From an uncultured Eggerthellaceae bacterium (GTDB lineage Bacteria; Actinomycetota; Coriobacteriia; Coriobacteriales; Eggerthellaceae): 64,000 nucleotides of DNA. The notes under the pieces were generated by a model, which did no database searches, had not been told where the DNA came from, and was given only the letters and a program-made list of their open reading frames with translations. The DNA lies in contig CAJUSF010000013.1 of NCBI GenBank assembly GCA_910588945.1, positions 135,510-199,509 on the forward strand. The letters run 5' to 3'. The translations under genes and the position numbers were made by a program. Every line of letters begins with the position of its first letter. The stretch's first letter is position 1. This document shows positions 42,400 to 50,249 of this stretch, in pieces.

Positions 42400-43743
42400 C
42401 TACAACACCGCCAACAATCTGTCGAGCTCCCATGGGGTGACTATACGCTGGTATGCATCCCATTCCTCGGCCTTGGCCTTCACCAGATATGAGTGCGCAT
42501 ATGGACCAAGCGTCTCTTTCATAAGCTCGCTAGCCTCAAAGCGCTCAATAGCCTCGAACAGCGTTTTGGGAAGTTGCTCTGCAGGCCCAGATACCCGATC
42601 GGGCTTTGCCGCCTCACCGATGTCGGCCTCGCATGCATCGCAAAGCTCTAGTTCCTCTTCGATCCCCGCAAGCCCGGCCGCAAGCATTGCAGCGAAGACG
42701 AGATAGGGATTGGCCGCCGGATCAGGGCTTCGAAGCTCGATGCGCGAAGCATCCTTCTCATCGGGCCTGTATCCCGGAACCCTTACGATAGCCGAGCGGT
42801 TGTTGCGCGCCCATGCGATGTTGACAGGAGCCTGCACTCCGCTTGCAAGCCTCTTATAAGAATTCACATACTGATTGGTGATCAAGCAGAATTCCGGTGT
42901 GTACTTGAGAATACCCGCGATATATTGCTTAGCCGTCTTCGATAGATTGTAACCAGACGGATCCCTGTCATCGAAAAACGCATTGTTGCCCTGATCGTCA
43001 AAAAGACTTTGATGGACATGCATCGCAGATCCCGGAGCGTCGCTCATCGGCTTCGGCATGAAAGATGCATACACACCGTGCTTGAGCGCGATCTCTTTAA
43101 CGACGAGCTTATAGGTCATAACAGCATCAGCCATCGAAAGCGCATCGGAATATCTCAGATCTATCTCATGTTGGGAAGGTGCAAGCTCATGATGCGAATA
43201 CTCGACAGGTATCCCCATCTTCTCGAGAGTGAGCACGGTGTCTCGGCGAAGGTCAGACGCGTAGTCTAAAGTCGTCAGATCAAAATAGCTACCCTTGTCG
43301 AGCACCTCTGTTCCGGTGGGATCCTTGAAGTAGAAAAACTCCAATTCAGGCCCAACATTGAGAGAGAACCCCATCTTAGCCGCTTTTCGCACTATCCGCT
43401 TAAGGATGTGGCGCGGGTCGCTCTCAAAAGGAGAGCCATCAGGCATCTTGATATCGCAAAACATCCTAGCAACAGCGTTTGATTGAGGACGCCATGGAAG
43501 CACTTGGAAGGTCGACGGATCGGGAAATGCCAGAAGATCTGTTTCCTGCGACTCGGAAAATCCCTTGATGCAGCTACCGTCGAACCCCATCCCATCGCAA
43601 AATGCATGCTCGAGCTCTCCGGGGACCACAGCGAATGACTTCATATTCCCAAGAACATCCGTGAACCAGCATCGCACAAAGTGAACATCTCTACTCTCGA
43701 TGGTCTTTAGAACGAAATCCTGTTCTCGAGCTTGGTTATCCAA
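42400..43743 (-). CDS. glnA: Glutamine synthetase type I
   Basis: GlnA joins ammonium to glutamate with ATP. From a TTG at 43743 the protein has 447 residues, the size of GSI-alpha enzymes. Conserved parts are VRCWFTDVLGNMKSFAV, MGFDGSCIKGFSESQETDLLAFPD, GPELEFFYF, HHELAPSQHEID, SAMHVHQSLF, ARNNRSAIVRVPGYRP and IELRSPDPAANPYL. The adenylylation tyrosine motif of GSI-beta enzymes is absent. TTG was chosen because GAGGA lies just upstream and the N-terminus fits the family; an ATG at 43782 has no ribosome binding site. A GlnR-like regulator follows directly, and an inverted repeat (43824-43842) lies upstream. Confidence 0.96.
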   Translation of the reverse strand: MDNQAREQDFVLKTIESRDVHFVRCWFTDVLGNMKSFAVVPGELEHAFCDGMGFDGSCIKGFSESQETDLLAFPDPSTFQVLPWRPQSNAVARMFCDIKMPDGSPFESDPRHILKRIVRKAAKMGFSLNVGPELEFFYFKDPTGTEVLDKGSYFDLTTLDYASDLRRDTVLTLEKMGIPVEYSHHELAPSQHEIDLRYSDALSMADAVMTYKLVVKEIALKHGVYASFMPKPMSDAPGSAMHVHQSLFDDQGNNAFFDDRDPSGYNLSKTAKQYIAGILKYTPEFCLITNQYVNSYKRLASGVQAPVNIAWARNNRSAIVRVPGYRPDEKDASRIELRSPDPAANPYLVFAAMLAAGLAGIEEELELCDACEADIGEAAKPDRVSGPAEQLPKTLFEAIERFEASELMKETLGPYAHSYLVKAKAEEWDAYQRIVTPWELDRLLAVL

Positions 43744-43823
43744 GATGCATCCTCGTTTCAGATCGGACCTGTTTTTATCCATCGATTCAATTTAATGCAT
43801 AAGATGCCTATCGACGCCCCACA

Positions 43824-43842
43824 TTTTCGAATTTAACGAAAA
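43824..43842. promoter_or_regulatory. Inverted repeat upstream of glnA, possible operator
   Basis: TTTTCG and CGAAAA form a perfect 6-bp dyad around a 7-bp AT-rich spacer, about 80 bases before the glnA start. It is a reasonable binding site for a dimeric regulator such as the glnA-linked OmpR-type protein. No clear -35/-10 pair was identified around it. Confidence 0.4.
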
Positions 43843-43944
43843 GTTTATGTTTTGACCCATGCCGATCGCCCGTCAGATGCTCAAGCAGTAAAGAGGCATC
43901 TTCACCCATTGTCTATAACAAAATGACCACTTGCACCCTAGCAT

Positions 43945-43975
43945 AAAAAAGGACCCGCACATCACGGGTCCTTTT
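43945..43975 (-). terminator. Rho-independent terminator of rpmE
   Basis: A perfect 11-bp stem AAAAGGACCCG / CGGGTCCTTTT with a 7-nt loop is followed on the minus strand by a run of six T residues, 22 bases after the rpmE stop. Confidence 0.93.
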
Positions 43976-43997
43976 CATCATGTCGGAATATAGACCG

Positions 43998-44471
43998 TTA
44001 CTCAGCAGCGGTCTCCTCTGATGCTGCAGCCTCATCGGCAACAGCGTTTTCAGCAGCAGCCTCAACAGCCTCATCCTGAACCTCTGCCGAAGGCTCGGCT
44101 GCTGGCTCCTCAGATGCTGTAGAATTCGCAGCTTCTTCTGCATACTTTGCGGCGCGCTCGGCCTTCTCCTTGGCCTTAGCCTCACGCTCTGCCTTACGGG
44201 CTGCCTCTTTCTCAGCAGCCTTTGCAGCACGCTCCGCCTTACGAGCGGCCTCGCGCTCTGCAACAGTGTTGGTGGCGTTGCCGAAACGATCGGCAAAACG
44301 CTGAACACGACCACCGGTATCGATGAGCTTTTGAGTACCGGAATAGAACGGATGGCAAACGTTACAAATGTCGATCCTGAGCTCCGGTTTGGTCGAATGC
44401 GTTGTGAACTCGTTGCCGCAACTGCATTTGACCTTGCACTCTACGTATTCCGGGTGAATTCCCTGTTTCAT
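43998..44471 (-). CDS. rpmE: 50S ribosomal protein L31 with long Ala/Glu/Lys tail
   Basis: The first 67 residues are L31 of the zinc-binding type, with cysteines in VECKVKCSCGNEF and DICNVCHPFYSG and the GGRVQRFADRFG end. About 90 more residues follow: first a charged helical repeat of Ala, Lys, Glu and Arg (REAARKAERAAKAAEKEA), then an acidic Ala/Glu/Ser stretch to the end. L31 is normally 65-85 residues. The gene has its own extended -10 promoter and a stable leader hairpin (44491-44535) and its own terminator. Confidence 0.96.
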   Translation of the reverse strand: MKQGIHPEYVECKVKCSCGNEFTTHSTKPELRIDICNVCHPFYSGTQKLIDTGGRVQRFADRFGNATNTVAEREAARKAERAAKAAEKEAARKAEREAKAKEKAERAAKYAEEAANSTASEEPAAEPSAEVQDEAVEAAAENAVADEAAASEETAAE

Positions 44472-44490
44472 ATTCTAACTCCTAACCTTT

Positions 44491-44535
44491 GTCTTGGTTT
44501 CCGACCAAGACGAGACAAGTTTGAATATGATATCA
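44491..44535 (-). promoter_or_regulatory. rpmE extended -10 promoter and leader hairpin
   Basis: On the minus strand TGATATCAT (44527-44535) is an extended -10 element. The short leader then forms a perfect 8-bp hairpin GTCTTGGT / ACCAAGAC with a 5-nt loop (44491-44511), ending about 10 bases before the AGGAG ribosome binding site. No T-run follows, so it is not a terminator of the superoxide reductase gene upstream. It may control rpmE translation. Confidence 0.6.
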
Positions 44536-44538
44536 CAA

Positions 44539-44919
44539 CTAAATATCGAATTTCCAGAGCCCGTGAAGATTGCAGTACTCATATACCGTAACAGCCTTCT
44601 CGCCTTCACCGAGATGGAATACTGTGTGAGGAGCATCGCCTGGTTTGAGCGGATGTATCTCATAGCCGCGATCCTTCACAAGGCAAATGAACTGGATGTA
44701 GTGCTCGTCCATCATTGGATGGTCGATACTTCCGATATTCACATCGATACGATCGCCGTCGATCTTCACATCTGGAACGTGCTTCTCAAGCGCCGCGTCC
44801 TGTGTGTCTGCTACAAGCTCCACCATCGGCTCTCCACAGCAAACAAGGTCCACCCCACTGTCGAACACCTTTACTGCAATGTTGCCGCAATGCATGCACT
44901 TATAGAATTTGACCTGCAT
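44539..44919 (-). CDS. dfx: Desulfoferrodoxin (superoxide reductase)
   Basis: Superoxide reductase reduces superoxide to hydrogen peroxide without producing oxygen and is typical of anaerobes. The 126-residue protein has an N-terminal rubredoxin-like iron site (KCMHCGN with a later VCCGEPM pair) and the C-terminal catalytic iron domain with HPMMDEHYIQFICLV and YEYCNLHGLWK, which supply the His and Cys ligands. It is the two-iron (class I) form. The ATG at 44919 has AGAGG six bases upstream. An imperfect inverted repeat (44995-45019) lies upstream and could be a regulator site. Confidence 0.96.
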   Translation of the reverse strand: MQVKFYKCMHCGNIAVKVFDSGVDLVCCGEPMVELVADTQDAALEKHVPDVKIDGDRIDVNIGSIDHPMMDEHYIQFICLVKDRGYEIHPLKPGDAPHTVFHLGEGEKAVTVYEYCNLHGLWKFDI

Positions 44920-44994
44920 GATCAACCTCTCTTTCGTTATTCTGAAACGCTATTTCCAATGTCTGAACGCATCTTTGCGATCAGTCCATATGTA

Positions 44995-45019
44995 GCGATA
45001 AGATACTATCTTTGATCGC
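44995..45019. promoter_or_regulatory. Imperfect inverted repeat upstream of the superoxide reductase gene
   Basis: GCGATAAGAT and ATCTTTGATCGC are nearly perfect complements around a 3-nt centre, about 75-100 bases before the dfx start. It could be a redox regulator site or the end of the lgt transcript, though no T-run follows. Confidence 0.35.
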
Positions 45020-45064
45020 CATCGTACAGTTACTTTTCGGCGATGATTACAAACGGTTATCCTA

Positions 45065-45925
45065 TCATGATTGCGTGGAAGTATCCGGCCGATCGCTTGA
45101 GCTCGATGAGCGACGAATCCCCTCTTGAGGTCTTTTCGTCTTGGCCGCATAGATGAGCACGGCTGCACCCACTATGATAAGCGGCAAAGAGAGCACCTGC
45201 CCCATCGTAACCCAACCAAAGGCCAGATATCCGAGCTGGATATCCGGCTCGCGCACGAATTCTATCAGAACGCGGAACACTCCATACATAACAAGGAACA
45301 CACCTATGAACGACCCTCTTGGGAGCGTGGGCTTTTTGAACGACATGGCGAACAACACAGCGAAGATGACAAGCCCCTCAAGGATGCCTTCATATAGCTG
45401 GCTCGGATGACGCGGCATATCACCAGCCGCTCCACCGAACACAACACCCCACGGAAGATCTGTAGGCGCGCCCCAAAGCTCACCGTTGATGAAATTCGCG
45501 CACCTGACCATGAATATCCCTAAAGTGGCTGCAATAGCGCCCAGATCAGCTAGTGTCAGATATGGGATAGTTGTGATCTTGGCCGCCACGATGCCTGAGA
45601 CAAGCGCTCCGATAAGACCCCCGTGAAAACTCATCCCACCTTGATTGATGGCAAATATCTCCAGCGGATGCGAGAGATAGTATCCGTTGCCATAAAAAAG
45701 GCAATATCCTAAACGAGCGCCGATGATGATACCTATGATGACGCACACCATAATGGTGAGCACACTATCGGCATCAATGCGCAATTTCCAGCGCTTGGAT
45801 ACCTTATAAAGAAGCAGTGCGGCAACGGCGAACCCAAGCACATAGCCTATGCCATACCACCGAACAGCGAACGGACCTACTGAGAAGGCTACAGGATCAA
45901 GAGCATGATAGATATCATCGAGCAT
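45065..45925 (-). CDS. lgt: Prolipoprotein diacylglyceryl transferase
   Basis: Lgt attaches diacylglycerol to the lipobox cysteine of prelipoproteins in the cytoplasmic membrane. The 286-residue protein has seven membrane segments and the family signature GGLIGALVSGIVAAK, LGIFMVRCANFINGELWGAPTDLPWGVVF and RHPSQLYEGILEG, with the essential His-Gly and Arg residues. Its ATG shares one base with the stop of the small zinc-ribbon gene upstream (TAATG). The C-terminus carries a short charged tail. Confidence 0.97.
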   Translation of the reverse strand: MLDDIYHALDPVAFSVGPFAVRWYGIGYVLGFAVAALLLYKVSKRWKLRIDADSVLTIMVCVIIGIIIGARLGYCLFYGNGYYLSHPLEIFAINQGGMSFHGGLIGALVSGIVAAKITTIPYLTLADLGAIAATLGIFMVRCANFINGELWGAPTDLPWGVVFGGAAGDMPRHPSQLYEGILEGLVIFAVLFAMSFKKPTLPRGSFIGVFLVMYGVFRVLIEFVREPDIQLGYLAFGWVTMGQVLSLPLIIVGAAVLIYAAKTKRPQEGIRRSSSSSDRPDTSTQS

Positions 45926-46212
45926 TATCGATCACTCCTATCATCACTCAGGCTCCCGTCATCCTGCGAATCGCCTAAACCTCCGCGATCTACTCCCATT
46001 CCGGCAGTCACTTCATTGGCCACTCTGACGACCTCTTTTTGAAGTTGCAACGGAATTGGCTGGATGGATGAGATTTTGGACTGGCAATTAGGACACTCGA
46101 CAGTAAAAAGCCCCAAGTCCTGTCGCAGTGCCATAAGCGAGCTGTACTCGAAAAGATTCAGCGTTGAGAGCCCGCATGATGGGCATACCATCGTCGTTTG
46201 ATTGTATTGCAT
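45925..46212 (-). CDS. Small zinc-ribbon-like protein
   Basis: I do not recognise the family. The 95 residues contain two CxxC pairs, CPSCGLSTL (from residue 10) and CPNCQSKI (about 40-47), spaced like a rubredoxin-type zinc ribbon. The C-terminal part is polar and acidic. The gene is translationally coupled to lgt, and another Cys-rich small protein lies immediately upstream, suggesting a joint transcript. A DNA- or RNA-linked regulatory role is possible but not shown. Confidence 0.7.
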   Translation of the reverse strand: MQYNQTTMVCPSCGLSTLNLFEYSSLMALRQDLGLFTVECPNCQSKISSIQPIPLQLQKEVVRVANEVTAGMGVDRGGLGDSQDDGSLSDDRSDR

Positions 46213-46233
46213 CTATATACCTTAAAGATACGA

Positions 46234-46524
46234 TCAGAGAAGGAATCTATTCGGATTACCTTGGCGCTTGAAGCCCTCCGGCCGCTCTGAGATATCAGGC
46301 CCATGGATAAGAAAATGCTCGCAGAATCGGCAGATCTCCTTTTGAGCCATATCGTAGTCGCGATCAGGATTGAGCAGCACGTTAAAATCCTCGCACACCA
46401 CATGGGTCTTGCGAACACAAGCCGCGTAATGGCAGTCGGCCGGGCACGGCTCACCGGGAGTGTTGTGAGGGCATCTGCCCATCATCTCCTCATCGCAACC
46501 GCGCTTTTCCCAGCATCTTTCCAA
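46234..46524 (-). CDS. Small cysteine-rich protein, two-CW-like
   Basis: This 96-residue protein has nine cysteines within the first 68 residues (C4, C10, C18, C27, C31, C36, C44, C65, C68). The arrangement CWEKRGC, CPHNTPGEPCPADC resembles the two-CW type motif seen at the N-terminus of some sensory proteins of anaerobes, which may bind a metal or cofactor. No membrane segment or signal peptide is present. It lies 21 bases upstream of the zinc-ribbon gene and downstream of the NifU-type scaffold gene, so an iron-sulfur link is conceivable. Function unknown. Confidence 0.65.
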   Translation of the reverse strand: MERCWEKRGCDEEMMGRCPHNTPGEPCPADCHYAACVRKTHVVCEDFNVLLNPDRDYDMAQKEICRFCEHFLIHGPDISERPEGFKRQGNPNRFLL

Positions 46525-46614
46525 ACCCAGCCCCCTTACGTCAAACGGAGTGGGAAAGCCCCACTCCGAAAGAAACTCAACATCTTCTATCGAGCGACCC
46601 CTGAAAGAGCATTC

Positions 46615-46842
46615 CTATGCAGGAACGACCTTCGTGACGCCCTCAACCCTATCCTTGAGGATGCGCTCTACCCCATTAGCGAGCGTCATCTGCGACATCG
46701 GGCAGCCCTTGCAGGCTCCCTGAAGCTCAACGGTCACAACGCCGTCTTCGCTCACATCAACAAGCTCGACATCGCCGCCATCGGCCTGAAGGCTCGGACG
46801 AATGAGCTGCATAACCTCTGCTACCTTTTCCTTATCTACCAT
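46615..46842 (-). CDS. NifU-like C-terminal domain protein (Fe-S scaffold)
   Basis: The 75 residues form a stand-alone NifU C-terminal (Nfu) domain that can hold and transfer an iron-sulfur cluster. The signature is clear: IRPSLQADGGDVELVDV followed by GACKGCPMSQMTL with the CxxC ligands and VERILKDRVEGV. The ATG at 46842 is preferred because GGAGAAG lies upstream; the frame continues 63 bases further without a good start. No other Suf or Isc gene is in the window. Confidence 0.92.
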   Translation of the reverse strand: MVDKEKVAEVMQLIRPSLQADGGDVELVDVSEDGVVTVELQGACKGCPMSQMTLANGVERILKDRVEGVTKVVPA

Positions 46843-46938
46843 TTTCTTCTCCGATCGGATCGTTAATTCAAAGACCTGCACGGTCCTTTTTATCATATCG
46901 AGCAAATGATATCACGGAATGTGACCGAATCGAAAATA

Positions 46939-48807
46939 TCACACAGCCGGCATATAATCCGCGCCAATGATCGCGATCACACCGGCCTCCGATGAATAGT
47001 AATCACCGCCATTGACAACACGGCCGCTTCCTATCTGAGATGCGATCGCTTTGGCCGCACCTTCATATGAGCTATCGGTGAACACGATGAGCGTCTCAGG
47101 ATAGGTTATAGCGTCGGTCACATTGCCCACGCCGATGACGTTGTACCCATATCCGCTCAAAATCTCTCCTAGCTTGGCACCCGCCCCTGTCATCTGAGTC
47201 CCGTTTCTCACCTCGACAGTAACATCGCCGGGGACGACATTGGATATCGACTCATCGGTCATATCTGGATTCTGCCCGCTCTTCACAAGCTCGCGAATGC
47301 CATCCCAGCTATTCGAAGACACCTGGAACACAACATCATCCGTACTCGAGCCACGCGTCTCATAATAAGGAACGATACACGAGTAGATCACGAGATCCTC
47401 GCTGGGCTTTAGCGCATCTCCAAGCGATAGCAGATCGGATGTCGACATATCGGTCTCGATGTATAGACTCGCATCCCCCACAAGGTTTGCCAGCCCGAGC
47501 CCCGATGAAGACAGCGCCGCATTCAGCACCTCAGTCGTAAAGGCGACGCGATTGGCAACGGTCGTATCGAACCCGCCCAAGACATTCGTTGCACGAAGAT
47601 ACGTTATTACCTGCTTGCCTGAAAGAGTCTGCTCGCCGGCGAATATAACTTCATTGCCCGCATTAGGATCATCGATCTCCTCTGCAATGTTTAACTGGAT
47701 GCCGCCCATCATATCTACGATATTGATGAGGTGCTCGGAGTTGGTAGAGATGAAATGGTTGACATCGATTCCGCATAATGCCGAAACGGCTCGCACAAGC
47801 TCCGCATCTCCGCCCACATCTTTCGCCTCATACAGCGGATGGCTCACCCCGTCGCTCATCTTGTAGGTGAGAATGGAAGGAACCGTGATGAACGTGAGCT
47901 TCTTTCCCGGAGCATCCACTCGAACGAGCATATAGCCCTCCGACTCCGACTCAACCGCCTTTGTGGCTCGATCATCCATATCCGCCACACAGAGCACATA
48001 ATACGGCCCGCCATCTTTGCCCGCCACCAGCGCCTCAGCGGCGTTGGAATCCGCAAGCGCGAGATTCGAATCGGTCGTTCTGAAGAAAGCGAATACGCCC
48101 ACGGCAAGCGCCACTACCAAGATCGCGCACAGGATTGCCACTACCACGCCGAGCTTGCGCCTATTCGATCGCGAGCGCGTATTCTCCGCAAGTGTCGCCT
48201 TCCGTCCGCCGCGTTTTTTCTGTTTCTTCGCGTGCGATCCCTTTTCCTTAGAAGCCTTTGAGCGCCCATAGGCCACCGAACTCTCGGCGATATCCTGCGA
48301 GTACGCCGAAGCGCGGCTATGCGATGCAGACCTAGAAGAACCACTCACGCTCGGCTCTGTACGCTTGCTGCCAGATCCGAGCGTGCGCTTGGTGCGAGCC
48401 GATGAGCTATCCTCACGTGCCGACATGCCACCCGCAGACTTCGATCCTCTCATGGATACAAGGTCAACATTTCTCATCTCTCTCGATGCATTCGAAATAC
48501 GCGGCCTCTGCGCTTTTGGAAGTCCCGCACTGTTTACAAGGTCATCCGTAGCTCTGCCTCCATACAAAGCCGCATCGCGACGAGCGCGCGGATTTCGCGA
48601 CGAGGAGGCAGAAGTGCTACGGCGATATGATGCACGAGTCGAGCGAGACGTACTTGCATCTGGTCCCGACATAGCCGATGCTCTTTTCGCTGCGCGATCG
48701 GACAGGTCGCCTCCAGAAGCGCGAGATGATCGATAGGTCCGCTCCGCGCGTTTGTAAGAGCGCGCAGAACGCTCATCATTTTCGTATGGATCGCCCGATC
48801 TGCCCAT
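46939..48807 (-). CDS. Divergent LytR-CpsA-Psr (LCP) protein with long cytoplasmic N-terminus and LytR C-terminal domain
   Basis: LCP proteins transfer polymers from lipid carriers to peptidoglycan. This 622-residue protein has a disordered N-terminus of about 215 residues rich in Ser, Arg and Ala, a membrane segment at 220-242, an LCP-like domain (about 265-420, including NIVDMMGGIQLNIAEEI), and a LytR_C domain near the end (VTVEVRNGTQMTGAGAKLGEIL). Catalytic features are weak: where active LCP enzymes have SIPRD, this one has TVPSILT, and the second Arg-rich motif is reduced to LRATNVLGGFDTTVANR. It may be a non-catalytic member. It lies upstream of nifU and downstream of murA. Confidence 0.82.
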   Translation of the reverse strand: MGRSGDPYENDERSARSYKRAERTYRSSRASGGDLSDRAAKRASAMSGPDASTSRSTRASYRRSTSASSSRNPRARRDAALYGGRATDDLVNSAGLPKAQRPRISNASREMRNVDLVSMRGSKSAGGMSAREDSSSARTKRTLGSGSKRTEPSVSGSSRSASHSRASAYSQDIAESSVAYGRSKASKEKGSHAKKQKKRGGRKATLAENTRSRSNRRKLGVVVAILCAILVVALAVGVFAFFRTTDSNLALADSNAAEALVAGKDGGPYYVLCVADMDDRATKAVESESEGYMLVRVDAPGKKLTFITVPSILTYKMSDGVSHPLYEAKDVGGDAELVRAVSALCGIDVNHFISTNSEHLINIVDMMGGIQLNIAEEIDDPNAGNEVIFAGEQTLSGKQVITYLRATNVLGGFDTTVANRVAFTTEVLNAALSSSGLGLANLVGDASLYIETDMSTSDLLSLGDALKPSEDLVIYSCIVPYYETRGSSTDDVVFQVSSNSWDGIRELVKSGQNPDMTDESISNVVPGDVTVEVRNGTQMTGAGAKLGEILSGYGYNVIGVGNVTDAITYPETLIVFTDSSYEGAAKAIASQIGSGRVVNGGDYYSSEAGVIAIIGADYMPAV

Positions 48808-48849
48808 GAAATCCTTTTCTATCCCAATAATGCGAACGCTCGATCGCTC

Positions 48850-50118
48850 TTACAAAGACCGGCGCTCAAGATCGGCACCAAGCGATGAAAGTTTGCCAAC
48901 ATAGTCCTCATATCCCCGATCGATATGTCCGATCTCATATACCGTGGTATATCCTTCAGCCACAATACCAGCAAGCACAAGAGCGGCACCGGCCCGCAAG
49001 TCTGTTGAGGACACCGGAGCGCCCTGCAACCTCTTCACACCGCGGATTATCGCATGATGCTCCTCAAGCGTGATGTCTGCGCCCATTCGCATGAGCTCGG
49101 CTGCAAACATGAAGCGATTCTCAAACACATTTTCCGTGATGACCGAGATACCGTCAGCCAGCGCAGCAAGCAGCATGAATTGCGCCTGCAGATCGGTCGG
49201 AAAACCCGGATGCGGAAGAGTCTGGATATCCGTCGGGGAAAGCGGATGGTCGCGAGATATCGTGATGCGATCAGCTTGCGCTTCGATCTTGCATCCCATT
49301 GCTTCGAACTTCAGAAGCGACATCTTCAAAAATGACGGATCAATACCAACGACAGTCAGAGGACCACCCGTAAGTGCGCCTCCCGCCAAAAACGTCCCGG
49401 CCTCGATTCTGTCTCCCACCGTGGTGTGCTCGCAAGGATGAAGGTCGTCAAGCTCCACGCCTTCTATCTCGATGCTCGACGCGCCTGCACCACTTATCTT
49501 GCAGCCCATACTGTTGAGCATGTCACACAGATCCACGATCTCCGGTTCGCGAGCCGCATTCTCGATCACAGTGTGACCTTTTGCCGCTACAGCGGCCATA
49601 AGCATATTCTCGGTCGCACCAACGCTTGGGAATTCAAGCACAACATGCGCACCGTTAAGTCCGTTCGGTGTACTGGCGATAAGAACGCCGTGATCCACAT
49701 CGAACTTGACCCCAAGCATCTCAAGCCCGACAAGATGCATATCGATCTTGCGCGCGCCGATCTGGCATCCGCCCGGCATTGCAACACGTGCAGCCCCAAA
49801 GCGCCCAATCAGTGGTCCTAGCACCGAAATGCTCGCCCTCATCTTTGAGACGAGCTCATAGGGCGTCACGCATCTGTCGACCGCAGCCGTATCGATGAAA
49901 AGATCATGCCCATCGCGCTCAACGCTTGCGCCTAATGTCGTGAGTACTTCTGACATGATCTCGATATCAGATATCACAGGAACATTGTGAAGCGTCGACG
50001 GTCCTTGACCAAGAAGGGTCGCAGCCATCAGCTTCAGCGCGGAATTCTTGGCACCGGCGATGCGGACCTCTCCGGTCAAAGTGCTGTTGCCTCGAACAAC
50101 GATGACTTCTTTGGACAA
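48850..50118 (-). CDS. murA: UDP-N-acetylglucosamine 1-carboxyvinyltransferase MurA
   Basis: MurA adds enolpyruvate to UDP-GlcNAc, the first committed step of peptidoglycan synthesis. From the TTG at 50118 (GGGGGT upstream) it has 422 residues. The N-terminal IAGAKNSALKLMAATLL, the active-site loop VAMPGGCQIGARKIDMHLVG with Cys118, and the C-terminal ALVLAGIVAEGYTTVYEIGHIDRGYE are typical. Cys at position 118 is the fosfomycin-sensitive form. A TTG at 50136 is also in frame but lacks a ribosome binding site. Confidence 0.97.
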   Translation of the reverse strand: MSKEVIVVRGNSTLTGEVRIAGAKNSALKLMAATLLGQGPSTLHNVPVISDIEIMSEVLTTLGASVERDGHDLFIDTAAVDRCVTPYELVSKMRASISVLGPLIGRFGAARVAMPGGCQIGARKIDMHLVGLEMLGVKFDVDHGVLIASTPNGLNGAHVVLEFPSVGATENMLMAAVAAKGHTVIENAAREPEIVDLCDMLNSMGCKISGAGASSIEIEGVELDDLHPCEHTTVGDRIEAGTFLAGGALTGGPLTVVGIDPSFLKMSLLKFEAMGCKIEAQADRITISRDHPLSPTDIQTLPHPGFPTDLQAQFMLLAALADGISVITENVFENRFMFAAELMRMGADITLEEHHAIIRGVKRLQGAPVSSTDLRAGAALVLAGIVAEGYTTVYEIGHIDRGYEDYVGKLSSLGADLERRSL

Positions 50119-50197
50119 AACTCTACCCCCGATCAACTTGACGCAAGAACGCCTGCGAATCGTTCAACCATGATACATATTATAGATAACGTAGAGA

Positions 50198-50222
50198 AGG
50201 CCGCGCAAACGCACGACCTTCC
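50198..50222 (-). terminator. Possible terminator of rpsB-tsf
   Basis: On the minus strand AAGGTCGTGC can pair with GCGCGGCCTT (two G-T pairs) around a 4-nt loop. The tail CTCTACG is not T-rich, so termination strength is uncertain. Confidence 0.5.
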
Positions 50223-50249
50223 GAAACATAATATCTTTGCTTGTCGGGT

